The notes beneath the pieces are model-generated. The model was not told where the DNA came from. It ran no database searches and saw nothing but the letters and a program-made list of their open reading frames with translations. Made by a program: the position numbers and the translations under genes. From CAVQBP01 sp964448105 (lineage in GTDB: Bacteria > Bacteroidota > Ignavibacteria > Ignavibacteriales > Ignavibacteriaceae), in the NCBI GenBank assembly GCA_964448105.1, contig CAYUVK010000059.1:1-29546 (forward strand): a stretch of DNA of 29,546 bases, given 5' to 3'. Shown here one piece after another: positions 1 to 6,895 of the stretch (its first letter is position 1; each line of letters opens with the position of its first letter).

Positions 1-1
1 A

Positions 2-193
2 TTTGATGATAACAAAAAATTAATTGCAGACTGGGAAGAACCTGATATTGATGAAATAATCTCTAAACTTGAATATGCATATTATAATAGAGATGCCTTA
101 AAACAAATAGGACAAAAAGCTGGGGAAGATATAAAAAATTATACTTGGGAAAAATCAGCTGAATCATTAATTAAAATAGTTAAAAATATTTAG
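2..193 (+). CDS. Glycosyltransferase C-terminal end (partial)
   Basis: This reading frame is open from the left edge of the window and ends at a TAG at 191-193, giving the last 63 residues of a protein whose start lies outside. The tail has acidic, helical sequence followed by YTWEKSAESLIKIVKNI. A terminal helix with a W-x3-A-x2-L pattern is usual at the end of GT-B fold (family 1/4) glycosyltransferases. It lies 12 bases before another glycosyltransferase gene on the same strand, which suggests a sugar-modification operon running toward flagellin. The family call rests only on this tail and the neighbour, so it is tentative. Confidence 0.5.
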   Translation, partial: FDDNKKLIADWEEPDIDEIISKLEYAYYNRDALKQIGQKAGEDIKNYTWEKSAESLIKIVKNI

Positions 194-205
194 TTAGATT
201 TTATA

Positions 206-1966
206 ATGGGAAATAATTTTAACGTGAAACAAAATGATTTAAATTATAATAAAAGTAACATTAGAAGTTTTGTTATTCCGGTATTGGATATGTCTCCCGC
301 TAGTCCTTATAACATTATTAAATTGTTGCAAGATCTTGAAGATATTCCTGGTGAGGTAATTTTAATTTTTAATTCTCCTGAGATGGCGGAAAAATTAAAA
401 GATCATCCGAGGATTAATTATTTTGCTGCAATGAAAAAAAATGTCGGAGTTTCTAGAGCATGGAATATTGGATTAAATATTTCACAAACACCAGTTACAT
501 TCATTCTAAATTCGGATTTAAACATAAGCAGGGAAACCATTGAAAAATTAGAAGAACATTTATTAAAACTACCTGATGCGGCAATTGTAGGACCACAAGG
601 CTCTTTTTTTAATTTCTATAAGGTAAAAGATTTAGCTTATTTTGATAAAAGCACATTTAGTACTCCAATTGAAGTAGATGCAGTTTCCGGATTTTTATTT
701 GCAGTAAAAACTGATTTATTCAATAAAAATATTTTAAAATTCGATAACCGATATACTCCATGTTATTTCGAGGAATGGGATATGGGACTGCAAATCAAAT
801 TAGCCGCATTAAAATCTTACATAGTCCCATCATCTGGTTATAACCATGAATGGAGTGGTTCAATTCGAGCATTAAAGATTATTAAGTATTTAGATAAAGA
901 AGAAACTGCGGGAGAAATTTTAAACAGGAATAGGGTTTTATTTTTAAATAAGTGGAAAGAATTAATTAAAAATGTTCCGGAAAGAAAAAATGTTTTAATT
1001 AGTAATTGGGCAAATTTATTGTTGAACCAGGCAGAAATATTTACACGGCAAAATGAAAAAGAAAAGTCTGTTCAAATATACAAGCAAATTTTAGACGAAT
1101 TTCCGGAATATGAAGAGGCACTTTCAAAGTTTGGCTTGTTTTTATATGAAGAAAATAAATTGGAAGATGCATTAAATATTTTTAATAGATTGTCAGCTAT
1201 TAATCCTGACTACAAAATTCCCGTCAAGAATAATTCGGTAGAAATAAAGCAAACCAGTCAAATTTTAAAAAATAATAATGATAATGGTATCGAAAAGCTA
1301 AAAGTGATAGCTAAGGAAGATAAGGGTTATTATGAAAATGAGAGGCAGGATGTACAAAAATTAATTAATCCAAATTCTAAAAAGATATTGGATGTTGGTT
1401 GTGGAATTGGGATGTTAGGTGCAGTATTAAAAGAAAAATTATATGCTGAAGTGTGGGGTGTCGAATATGTAAATGATATTGCATCATTGGCAGCTGAAAG
1501 GTTGGATATGGTAATTACCGGTCCTATCGAAGATGCTATTTCTCAGCTGCCGGATAAATATTTTGATACAATCATTTTTGCAGATGTTCTAGAACATTTA
1601 GTTGATCCAAATTATGTTTTACAAAAAATAAAAACAAAATTATCAAATAAGGGGGAAATTGTAGCCAGCATTCCGAATGTCAGGCATTGGTCAGTAGTGA
1701 AAAAATTGTTAGAAGGGGAATGGGAATACCAGGATTTTGGAATTATGGATAGTACACATCTAAGGTTTTTTACACGTAAATCCATTTTTAATATGTTTGA
1801 AGAGGCAGGATTTAAAATAACAAATATATTATATGTTGTTATTGAAATGGAAAGACTATCCCCCAAGCTATTATCAGCAATGAAAGAATCTAATATTAAT
1901 ATTGATACTCTGGATGGGGAGTCTAAGCATTTTCAATACATAGTAAAAGCGGTTTGTATAGCATAA
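206..1966 (+). CDS. Fusion: GT2 glycosyltransferase, TPR segment, SAM methyltransferase
   Basis: A 586-residue protein with three parts. Residues about 20-240 look like a GT2 glycosyltransferase: GVSRAWNIGL at 81-90, the nucleotide-sugar-site-like NSD at 102-104, and FEEWDMGLQ near 189-197. Residues about 265-345 hold TPR-like helical pairs. Residues about 375-586 are a class I SAM-dependent methyltransferase with motif I DVGCGIG at 396-402 and the FADVLEHLVDP segment near 468-478, as in UbiG-like enzymes. It has no signal peptide or membrane segment and is probably cytoplasmic. It follows a glycosyltransferase tail by 12 bases and precedes the flagellin gene, so a role in making or methylating a glycan on flagellin or a surface polysaccharide is plausible. 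The substrate is inference; the domain calls are firm. Confidence 0.8.
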   Translation: MGNNFNVKQNDLNYNKSNIRSFVIPVLDMSPASPYNIIKLLQDLEDIPGEVILIFNSPEMAEKLKDHPRINYFAAMKKNVGVSRAWNIGLNISQTPVTFILNSDLNISRETIEKLEEHLLKLPDAAIVGPQGSFFNFYKVKDLAYFDKSTFSTPIEVDAVSGFLFAVKTDLFNKNILKFDNRYTPCYFEEWDMGLQIKLAALKSYIVPSSGYNHEWSGSIRALKIIKYLDKEETAGEILNRNRVLFLNKWKELIKNVPERKNVLISNWANLLLNQAEIFTRQNEKEKSVQIYKQILDEFPEYEEALSKFGLFLYEENKLEDALNIFNRLSAINPDYKIPVKNNSVEIKQTSQILKNNNDNGIEKLKVIAKEDKGYYENERQDVQKLINPNSKKILDVGCGIGMLGAVLKEKLYAEVWGVEYVNDIASLAAERLDMVITGPIEDAISQLPDKYFDTIIFADVLEHLVDPNYVLQKIKTKLSNKGEIVASIPNVRHWSVVKKLLEGEWEYQDFGIMDSTHLRFFTRKSIFNMFEEAGFKITNILYVVIEMERLSPKLLSAMKESNINIDTLDGESKHFQYIVKAVCIA

Positions 1967-2237
1967 ACATTCTCTATCAAGAAAAATGAGTTGATTATTA
2001 AAAGCTTTGAAGTGAATTAAATTGGAAGGCAGTTTACGGTGTAAAAATATATCTTTTACTCTGAAATTAAGCAAACTTGCTACTTATAAAAAACCTCTTT
2101 TTTCCAATTGCAGCAATCTATTCCCCTACTAAAAATTTAACAATCATAATTAGTCAATTAGTAAATCCTTATCATAAACTTGCAATTTTGATAAAAAAGT
2201 GGAAAAATCGGGTATGATAATTATTTAATTGAAAGAC

Positions 2238-2264
2238 TAAACAAATAAAAACTGCTTCCGATAA
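2238..2264 (+). promoter_or_regulatory. Sigma-28 (FliA) promoter of flagellin
   Basis: TAAA at 2238-2241, a spacer of exactly 15 bases, then TCCGATAA at 2257-2264. The enterobacterial FliA consensus is TAAA-N15-GCCGATAA, so the -35 core and spacing match fully and the -10 matches at 7 of 8 positions. Transcription would begin near 2272, leaving a 5' UTR of roughly 87 bases before the flagellin ATG. Flagellin is the classic sigma-28 target and a FlgM-like gene lies downstream at 5805. Confidence 0.87.
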
Positions 2265-2304
2265 TAGACTTGAGAATAAAAATATTCTAGTTAAATAATG
2301 TAGT

Positions 2305-2322
2305 CCGGACAAGGATGTCTGG
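2305..2322 (+). promoter_or_regulatory. Hairpin in flagellin 5' UTR
   Basis: CCGGAC (2305-2310) and GTCTGG (2317-2322) can pair over six bases, including one G-U pair, around the loop AAGGAT. It lies between the predicted start of transcription and the Shine-Dalgarno site. It could stabilise the mRNA or control its translation. It is not followed by a T run, so it is unlikely to be a terminator. Confidence 0.45.
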
Positions 2323-2347
2323 TAAATAAAACAAACAAAATAAACAT

Positions 2348-2352
2348 GGAGG
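2348..2352 (+). promoter_or_regulatory. Strong Shine-Dalgarno site of flagellin
   Basis: GGAGG sits six bases before the ATG at 2359. Most genes in this window have weak or no recognisable ribosome binding site, so this near-perfect site fits a protein made in very large amounts and fixes the start codon. Confidence 0.8.
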
Positions 2353-2358
2353 TTTATT

Positions 2359-3243
2359 ATGGGTTTCGGAATAAACTCAAATATCGATGCACTACGTGCA
2401 TATAATGCGTTAGCAACAGTTAATGCAAGTACTACAAAAGCTCAATTAAGATTAGCTACCGGTAAAAGAATTAATTCTGTAGCTGACGATACTTCTGGTT
2501 ATGCAGTTGGAAAATCTCTTGACCAAAAAGTACAATTGATGCAATCTGCTCAAAGAAACGTTGGATCCGCGCAGGATATGCTTTCTACTGCAGAATCACA
2601 GTTAACCAGTGTTAAAGATTTGATAACATCTATCAAAGCTAAAATTGCTGATTCTTCAAATCCTGCAACTGATAGTTCGAAAATTTCCGGTGATATTAAA
2701 GCTCTCGCTACAGAAATCGCCAACATTTTCTCTACAACAAAGTTTAATGATACCAAACTCTTATCATCATTATCTTCTTCACAATTTAATTTCCAGACTG
2801 GTGCAGATTCTACAGATAAGTTATCATTAGACTATTTCAATAATGCTTCTGGTTCATTGTCAGGTGCTGCTACACTTTCAACATCTGCATTTACTGTTGA
2901 AGCTGTTGGTACTGCTGGTTATACTGCATTAACTCAATTAGCTAGCGCAGGTACAACAGCAGAAGCTATTGGTAGTTTAGCTGCTTACATTGCAACATTT
3001 GAAAATACTGTTGATGAATCGATATCAAAAATTGGTAACTATGAACAAAGATTGACAATTAAAAATGACTTCTTAACAGCAGCAATAGCAAATTCATCTG
3101 CTTCTGTTTCAAGATTGTTTGATGCTGATGTAGCTAAGGAACAATTGAATGCAACAAAAGGTCAGATAATGCAGCAAGTTGCAACTTCAATGTTATCTCA
3201 GCTTAATTCTCAGCCTCAAAATCTTTTAGCACTCTTTAGATAA
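2359..3243 (+). CDS. fliC: Flagellin
   Basis: Filament subunit of the bacterial flagellum, 294 residues, exported by the flagellar type III apparatus. Residues 1-140 form the conserved N-terminal D0/D1 helices, with the typical LRLATGKRINSVADDTSGYA region at about 31-50. Residues about 210-294 form the C-terminal helices, ending in LLALFR, close to the usual terminal LLR-type motif. The central variable part (about 140-210) is short and rich in Ser, Thr, Ala and Gly, so this is a compact flagellin near the small end of the family. It has no cleaved signal peptide, as expected. It is preceded by a sigma-28-type promoter and a strong Shine-Dalgarno site and followed by a strong terminator. The Ser/Thr-rich core and the glycosyltransferase genes upstream make O-glycosylation possible. 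Confidence 0.97.
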   Translation: MGFGINSNIDALRAYNALATVNASTTKAQLRLATGKRINSVADDTSGYAVGKSLDQKVQLMQSAQRNVGSAQDMLSTAESQLTSVKDLITSIKAKIADSSNPATDSSKISGDIKALATEIANIFSTTKFNDTKLLSSLSSSQFNFQTGADSTDKLSLDYFNNASGSLSGAATLSTSAFTVEAVGTAGYTALTQLASAGTTAEAIGSLAAYIATFENTVDESISKIGNYEQRLTIKNDFLTAAIANSSASVSRLFDADVAKEQLNATKGQIMQQVATSMLSQLNSQPQNLLALFR

Positions 3244-3261
3244 AAATAGGTAATGTTCGAA

Positions 3262-3290
3262 CCCGGGGAAATTCTTCCCCGGGAATTTTT
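3262..3290 (+). terminator. Rho-independent terminator after flagellin
   Basis: A perfect 9-bp stem, CCCGGGGAA (3262-3270) and TTCCCCGGG (3275-3283), closes a 4-base loop and is followed by AATTTTT. This GC-rich block stands out in AT-rich surroundings. It lies 18 bases after the flagellin stop codon and before fliS, so it would end or strongly reduce transcription between the abundant filament gene and the lower-level chaperone and cap genes. Confidence 0.9.
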
Positions 3291-3321
3291 ATGTAATGAA
3301 AATATTCAGGAAATTTATTAA

Positions 3322-3657
3322 ATGTACAGTTCAACTTTCGCTTCTAAAAACCGGAATAGATTGAATCAATATTTGGTAAACGAAATAACACAAGCAACAC
3401 CAAAACAGCTTTTAATAAAAATATATGATTTTGCAATTGTAAATTGCAAAAAGCATAACCTGGCAAAAACCAACGAAGCTCTTCAGGTTCTTATCAGTTC
3501 TTTAAGTTTTAGTAATAAGAAAGTTAGTGAAATTTCTACCGGGTTGTTAAGACTTTATCAATACTGCCAGGAAGAAATGAGAAATAAGAATTATGAGATT
3601 GTATATAATATACTTACCGAACTTAAAGAATCCTGGGTAGCAGCTTTTAATAAATAG
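3322..3657 (+). CDS. fliS: Flagellar export chaperone FliS
   Basis: A 111-residue all-helical protein. The N-terminal region YLVNEITQATPKQLLIKIYD (about 18-37) matches the FliS hallmark of a conserved Tyr followed by an I-x-A-x-P-x2-L-(I/L) helix. FliS binds the C-terminal helix of flagellin in the cytoplasm and keeps it unpolymerised until export. The length is slightly under the usual 120-135. It lies between flagellin and fliD, the standard order, with only 8 bases to fliD. AGGA upstream of the ATG can serve as ribosome binding site. Confidence 0.9.
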   Translation: MYSSTFASKNRNRLNQYLVNEITQATPKQLLIKIYDFAIVNCKKHNLAKTNEALQVLISSLSFSNKKVSEISTGLLRLYQYCQEEMRNKNYEIVYNILTELKESWVAAFNK

Positions 3658-3665
3658 AGGCATTT

Positions 3666-5447
3666 ATGTCTTCAAGTACTTTAGATACTATTTTAACAAC
3701 ATCAAATATAACTGCGTTAGTTAATTCATATATAACTGATCAAACAAATAAAATTCTATCACCAATTTCGACTAGAAAAACACGTTATCAAAATTTATCA
3801 TCGGCTTATTCTACTTTCAGCTCAAAGCTAAGTGCTTTAAAAAGCCTTCTTGTTGATTTTAAAATTACTGACAGCACTTCACTATTTAATAATAAAGCCG
3901 CTACTTCATCTAATACTACTTTTATATCTTCATCAGTTAATAACTCAGCCTCTATTGGCGCTTATAATATGAGGGTAAGTCAATTAGCTAAAAATGATGT
4001 TTTATTATCTCAGGATTTTGCTTCCTCCACATCTAGTGCTCTAACTGGAACTCATACTTTTATAATAAAGACCGGGGACAGTACTAATCCGGATTTTACA
4101 AGTAATGTCGAAGTTACTTTTTCTGGAAGTGAGACCAATCAAACTGTAATGGAGAAAATTAGAGATGCAATAAATTCAGATAAAGCTGTTGTTGAATCCA
4201 GCACAAAAAGTGCTTCGACATCATATACCGGGGGTGCTAGTACATTTACAGTAGATTTAAATGGTACCGAAACAACTATATCGGTTGATGGCGGCGGAAC
4301 TTATGAAAATTTAATAGATGAAGTTGCTGCTAAAATTAATTCTAATATTTCAGGTGTTTCAGCAGAAAAGGTTTTAGATTCTCCAAATCCAGAAGATGTT
4401 TCATTAAAGTTGACAGTCAATAATTCGAAAAATTATATTTCTATTACCAATACAAGCGGATTTGATGTTGTAAGTGATCTTGGTATAGGTGTTGTAAAAG
4501 AAAAAGGTGCTTCAGGGGCGGTTACGGCTTCCTCGTTTAGTCCTGCTAGCGGTTATACTCAATTGTCTCTTACTTCTAAAAATACTGGAGTAGATTATAG
4601 AATAAAAGAATTGAGTGATTCCGGAGGTTCAACAGCATTATCTTCAGTTGGTTTGAATATTGGCACAAGTCGCACCGCATTTGATCAATCTACCAGTCCT
4701 GATACAGCTGGTTTTTTATATTCAGATATTTCAAATAATTCACTACTGAACGCTAAATTAACTTTTAACGGGCTTAGTATTTCCAGAAATTCAAACATTA
4801 TAGATGATTTGGTTTCCGGTGTTACTTTTAATTTGAATGCTGCTATGCAATCTTCAGATGCAGATGTAAGTGTATCAGTGGCCAATGATGTTAAAACTAT
4901 TGAATCAAAAGTTCAAGATTTTATTACTAAATTTAACGACATATATCAGTTTTTAAAAACAAATTCAACAGCCACTTCATCTTCAAGTCAAGGAGTTCTT
5001 TCTTACGATTCTAATGCTTCTTCTTTATTAAATATTTTAAGAAGCGTTGCATATACAAGAATTTCAGGGATCCCTACTGGAGATATGAATAGCTTATCTC
5101 AAATAGGTATTACATTTGATACAAGTACCGGGTTGTCTATTTCGGATACAACTACTTTTGAACAAAAAGTAAACGAAAATGCTGATCAGGTAGCTGCATT
5201 ATTTAATTCAACAAATGGATTAGCCAATACATTATATAATCAAATTGATCCTTATTTAGGTGTAAGCGGATATTTAACATTAAAACAAAACAGTTATAAT
5301 AATAATATTACGTCATTAAGTGATAAAATTACTGCGGCTCAAGATAGAATTAATAAAAGCGCCGATAGTCTAAGAAGTCAATATGAGAAGCTGCAGTCTC
5401 AACTTGCAGATATGATATCAATGCAAAATATGATTAGTCTGTTATAG
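3666..5447 (+). CDS. fliD: Flagellar filament cap protein FliD
   Basis: The filament cap (hook-associated protein 2) forms the oligomer at the filament tip that folds incoming flagellin. The protein has 593 residues. The N-terminal FliD domain occupies about 1-110, starting with the SNITALVNSYITDQTNKILSP stretch followed by a long coiled coil. The middle is a beta-rich, Ser/Thr/Asn-rich variable region. The C-terminal FliD domain (about 340-593) ends in a coiled coil closing with DMISMQNMISLL. A GAGG motif precedes the ATG. Family length varies from about 450 to 650, so this is normal. It lies 8 bases after fliS and 18 bases before the next small gene, probably in one transcript. Confidence 0.93.
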   Translation: MSSSTLDTILTTSNITALVNSYITDQTNKILSPISTRKTRYQNLSSAYSTFSSKLSALKSLLVDFKITDSTSLFNNKAATSSNTTFISSSVNNSASIGAYNMRVSQLAKNDVLLSQDFASSTSSALTGTHTFIIKTGDSTNPDFTSNVEVTFSGSETNQTVMEKIRDAINSDKAVVESSTKSASTSYTGGASTFTVDLNGTETTISVDGGGTYENLIDEVAAKINSNISGVSAEKVLDSPNPEDVSLKLTVNNSKNYISITNTSGFDVVSDLGIGVVKEKGASGAVTASSFSPASGYTQLSLTSKNTGVDYRIKELSDSGGSTALSSVGLNIGTSRTAFDQSTSPDTAGFLYSDISNNSLLNAKLTFNGLSISRNSNIIDDLVSGVTFNLNAAMQSSDADVSVSVANDVKTIESKVQDFITKFNDIYQFLKTNSTATSSSSQGVLSYDSNASSLLNILRSVAYTRISGIPTGDMNSLSQIGITFDTSTGLSISDTTTFEQKVNENADQVAALFNSTNGLANTLYNQIDPYLGVSGYLTLKQNSYNNNITSLSDKITAAQDRINKSADSLRSQYEKLQSQLADMISMQNMISLL

Positions 5448-5465
5448 TTGATATTTATTGAATTT

Positions 5466-5801
5466 ATGGATGATTTTAAAAGAAAATATTATAGACTCAA
5501 ATTTCTTTTTGTGGAATTAGTTACGAAAATTGATAAATTAACTGATGAAAATAATTTTTTTGATCTGCTAAATACCATTAGAACTGAAATTTCTGAAATT
5601 CAGACAATAAAAAATGACTTAATGAATGGTGCAAATAAAGAAGATTTTAAAAAAATGGAACCTGAATTGAACAAATTTGCTAAACTAATTCAGGAAAAGT
5701 TCGATGATATAATTGAGAAAAAAAGGAATGATTTGGCTGAAATAGCTCTAAAAATAGGAAATTTACAAAATTCAAGAAAGCTTGCTAACTACAATAGGTG
5801 A
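5466..5801 (+). CDS. Small coiled-coil protein, FliT/FlgN-like position
   Basis: A 111-residue charged, helical protein. The start chosen is ATG 5466; a TTG at 5448 would add six residues but touches the fliD stop codon. The sequence is Lys/Glu-rich with heptad-like spacing at about 10-60 and 75-105, and has no signal peptide or membrane segment. I cannot assign a family from sequence alone. Lying between fliD and a FlgM-like gene, at this size and composition, it is probably a flagellar secretion chaperone of the FliT or FlgN type, or a FliT-like regulator. The chaperone role is inferred from context. Confidence 0.6.
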   Translation: MDDFKRKYYRLKFLFVELVTKIDKLTDENNFFDLLNTIRTEISEIQTIKNDLMNGANKEDFKKMEPELNKFAKLIQEKFDDIIEKKRNDLAEIALKIGNLQNSRKLANYNR

Positions 5802-5804
5802 AAT

Positions 5805-6065
5805 ATGAATATAAAACCTATCTCAAATAATTACTCATATAATAATGGCGGATTAGAGGGTAAAAAAGGTAAAGAATCGTCCGGTGAATCGAAAATTGAA
5901 GATAAACTGGAAATCTCTGAACAAGCAAAAGTGTTAAATAAAGAAAATCTTCAATCAAAGTTAGCTTTAATTAAAGAAAGAATTGGTAGTAACTTTTATA
6001 ATTCCGAAGAAGTTACCAAAAAAGTTTCCCAGGAAATCTATAAGGAAATAAAATCTGCTAAGTAG
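5805..6065 (+). CDS. flgM: FlgM-like anti-sigma-28 factor
   Basis: An 86-residue protein that fits FlgM in size and plan. It has a disordered, polar N-terminus (about 1-30, rich in Gly, Ser, Asn and Lys), then DKLEIS at 33-38 and LALIKERIGSNFYNSEEV at 53-70, followed by a last helix. FlgM proteins typically have a D-(K/R)-V-x-(I/L)-S motif and an I-x-x-G-x-Y-x5-V signature before the sigma-binding helices, and both are recognisable here. FlgM holds sigma-28 inactive until the hook is complete, then is exported. An AGGTGA ribosome binding site precedes the ATG. It lies 3 bases after the upstream gene. The sigma-28-type promoters at 2238 and 10827 make the assignment coherent. Confidence 0.78.
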   Translation: MNIKPISNNYSYNNGGLEGKKGKESSGESKIEDKLEISEQAKVLNKENLQSKLALIKERIGSNFYNSEEVTKKVSQEIYKEIKSAK

Positions 6066-6181
6066 ATTAGTCAATGTTAGTTGTTCGTAAAATATAAATC
6101 CTACTTGTTTAATACCCATTAAATTCGTACTTTTCAGCAATAATTTATAAAGATGAAATCGAACTCATTTGATTTTTATTG

Positions 6182-6895
6182 ATGTACGAAGACAACTCTC
6201 AAAGTAATAAACTCCAATTACTCGGTAAATTAAATGCCAGTTTTGTACATGAGATACGCAATCCACTTTTTGCATTAAAGTTAAATCTCGATTATTTAAA
6301 CATGGTTGAGAACCTGCCAAAAGATGTAAAAGATTCTGTAGATTCTTGCCTTGAAGCTGTTGATAGAATTCATAACCTAGTGGAAAATATACTTAATTTT
6401 TCACGCAAACCTAAAGAAAAATTTCAGTATTGTTCGTTAAATGATATTACAAGGGAAGCTATTGAACTGGTGAGCGGTTATGCCGGTAAAATTAAATGTG
6501 ATATAGTAAAAGAAATGGATGATAATATCCATCAAATTTATTTTAATAAAAATAAGCTTCTACAAGTTTTTCTAAATCTAATAATAAATGCAATTGAAGT
6601 AAGCCCGGAAAACAAACCGATTGTTGTAAGAACTTTTGAAAAAGATAAAAATTTATTTTGGGAAGTTGAGGACTTTGGTCCAGGGATCAGAGATGAAGAC
6701 AAAGAAAAAATCTTTAGCGATTTTTTTACACAAAAGAAAAACGGTACAGGGCTTGGATTAGGTATCTGCAAAGAAATTTTGTCTGAAATTAATGCTTGTG
6801 TAGATTTCGATACAAAGTTGGGGAAAGGGACAAAATTTTTTATAAAATTTAATCTTCAGGCGGAGAAATATGAACTTCAAAATTCTACTTATTGA
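6182..6895 (+). CDS. Soluble sensor histidine kinase (FlgS/FlrB-like)
   Basis: A 237-residue histidine kinase. ATG 6182 is preferred over TTG 6179; an in-frame stop at 6170 bars anything longer. The HisKA domain begins almost at once, with the phosphorylated His at 23 in the HEIRNPL motif. The HATPase domain follows with the N-box NLIINAIE, the G1 motif DFGPGI and the G2 motif GTGLGLGI. It has no membrane segment and no sensor domain, so it must read an internal signal or a partner protein. It overlaps the next gene, a sigma-54 activator, by 26 bases, so the two surely form a kinase/regulator pair. Kinases of this minimal type (FlgS, FlrB/FleS) control flagellar genes elsewhere. That role here is inferred from position after flgM. 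Confidence 0.85.
   Translation: MYEDNSQSNKLQLLGKLNASFVHEIRNPLFALKLNLDYLNMVENLPKDVKDSVDSCLEAVDRIHNLVENILNFSRKPKEKFQYCSLNDITREAIELVSGYAGKIKCDIVKEMDDNIHQIYFNKNKLLQVFLNLIINAIEVSPENKPIVVRTFEKDKNLFWEVEDFGPGIRDEDKEKIFSDFFTQKKNGTGLGLGICKEILSEINACVDFDTKLGKGTKFFIKFNLQAEKYELQNSTY

Larger units (their letters stand above)
1967..2358. other. Intergenic region upstream of flagellin
   Basis: This is a 392-base gap with no convincing gene. Its left half is featureless AT-rich sequence. The right half holds the sigma-28-type promoter (2238-2264), a 5'-UTR hairpin (2305-2322) and a strong Shine-Dalgarno site (2348-2352), each listed separately. Confidence 0.7.

Noticed and set aside
1874..2074. 66-codon minus-strand ORF after the fusion gene
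   Set aside because: It overlaps the end of a clear gene and has no ribosome binding site or recognisable protein pattern.
4661..4675. TGGCAC resembling a sigma-54 -24 element
   Set aside because: It is inside fliD and the -12 position reads GCACC, not TTGC.
6153..6182. Nine-codon ORF whose TGA overlaps the kinase ATG
   Set aside because: It looks like a possible leader peptide, but it has no ribosome binding site and no repeated codons; chance is likely.
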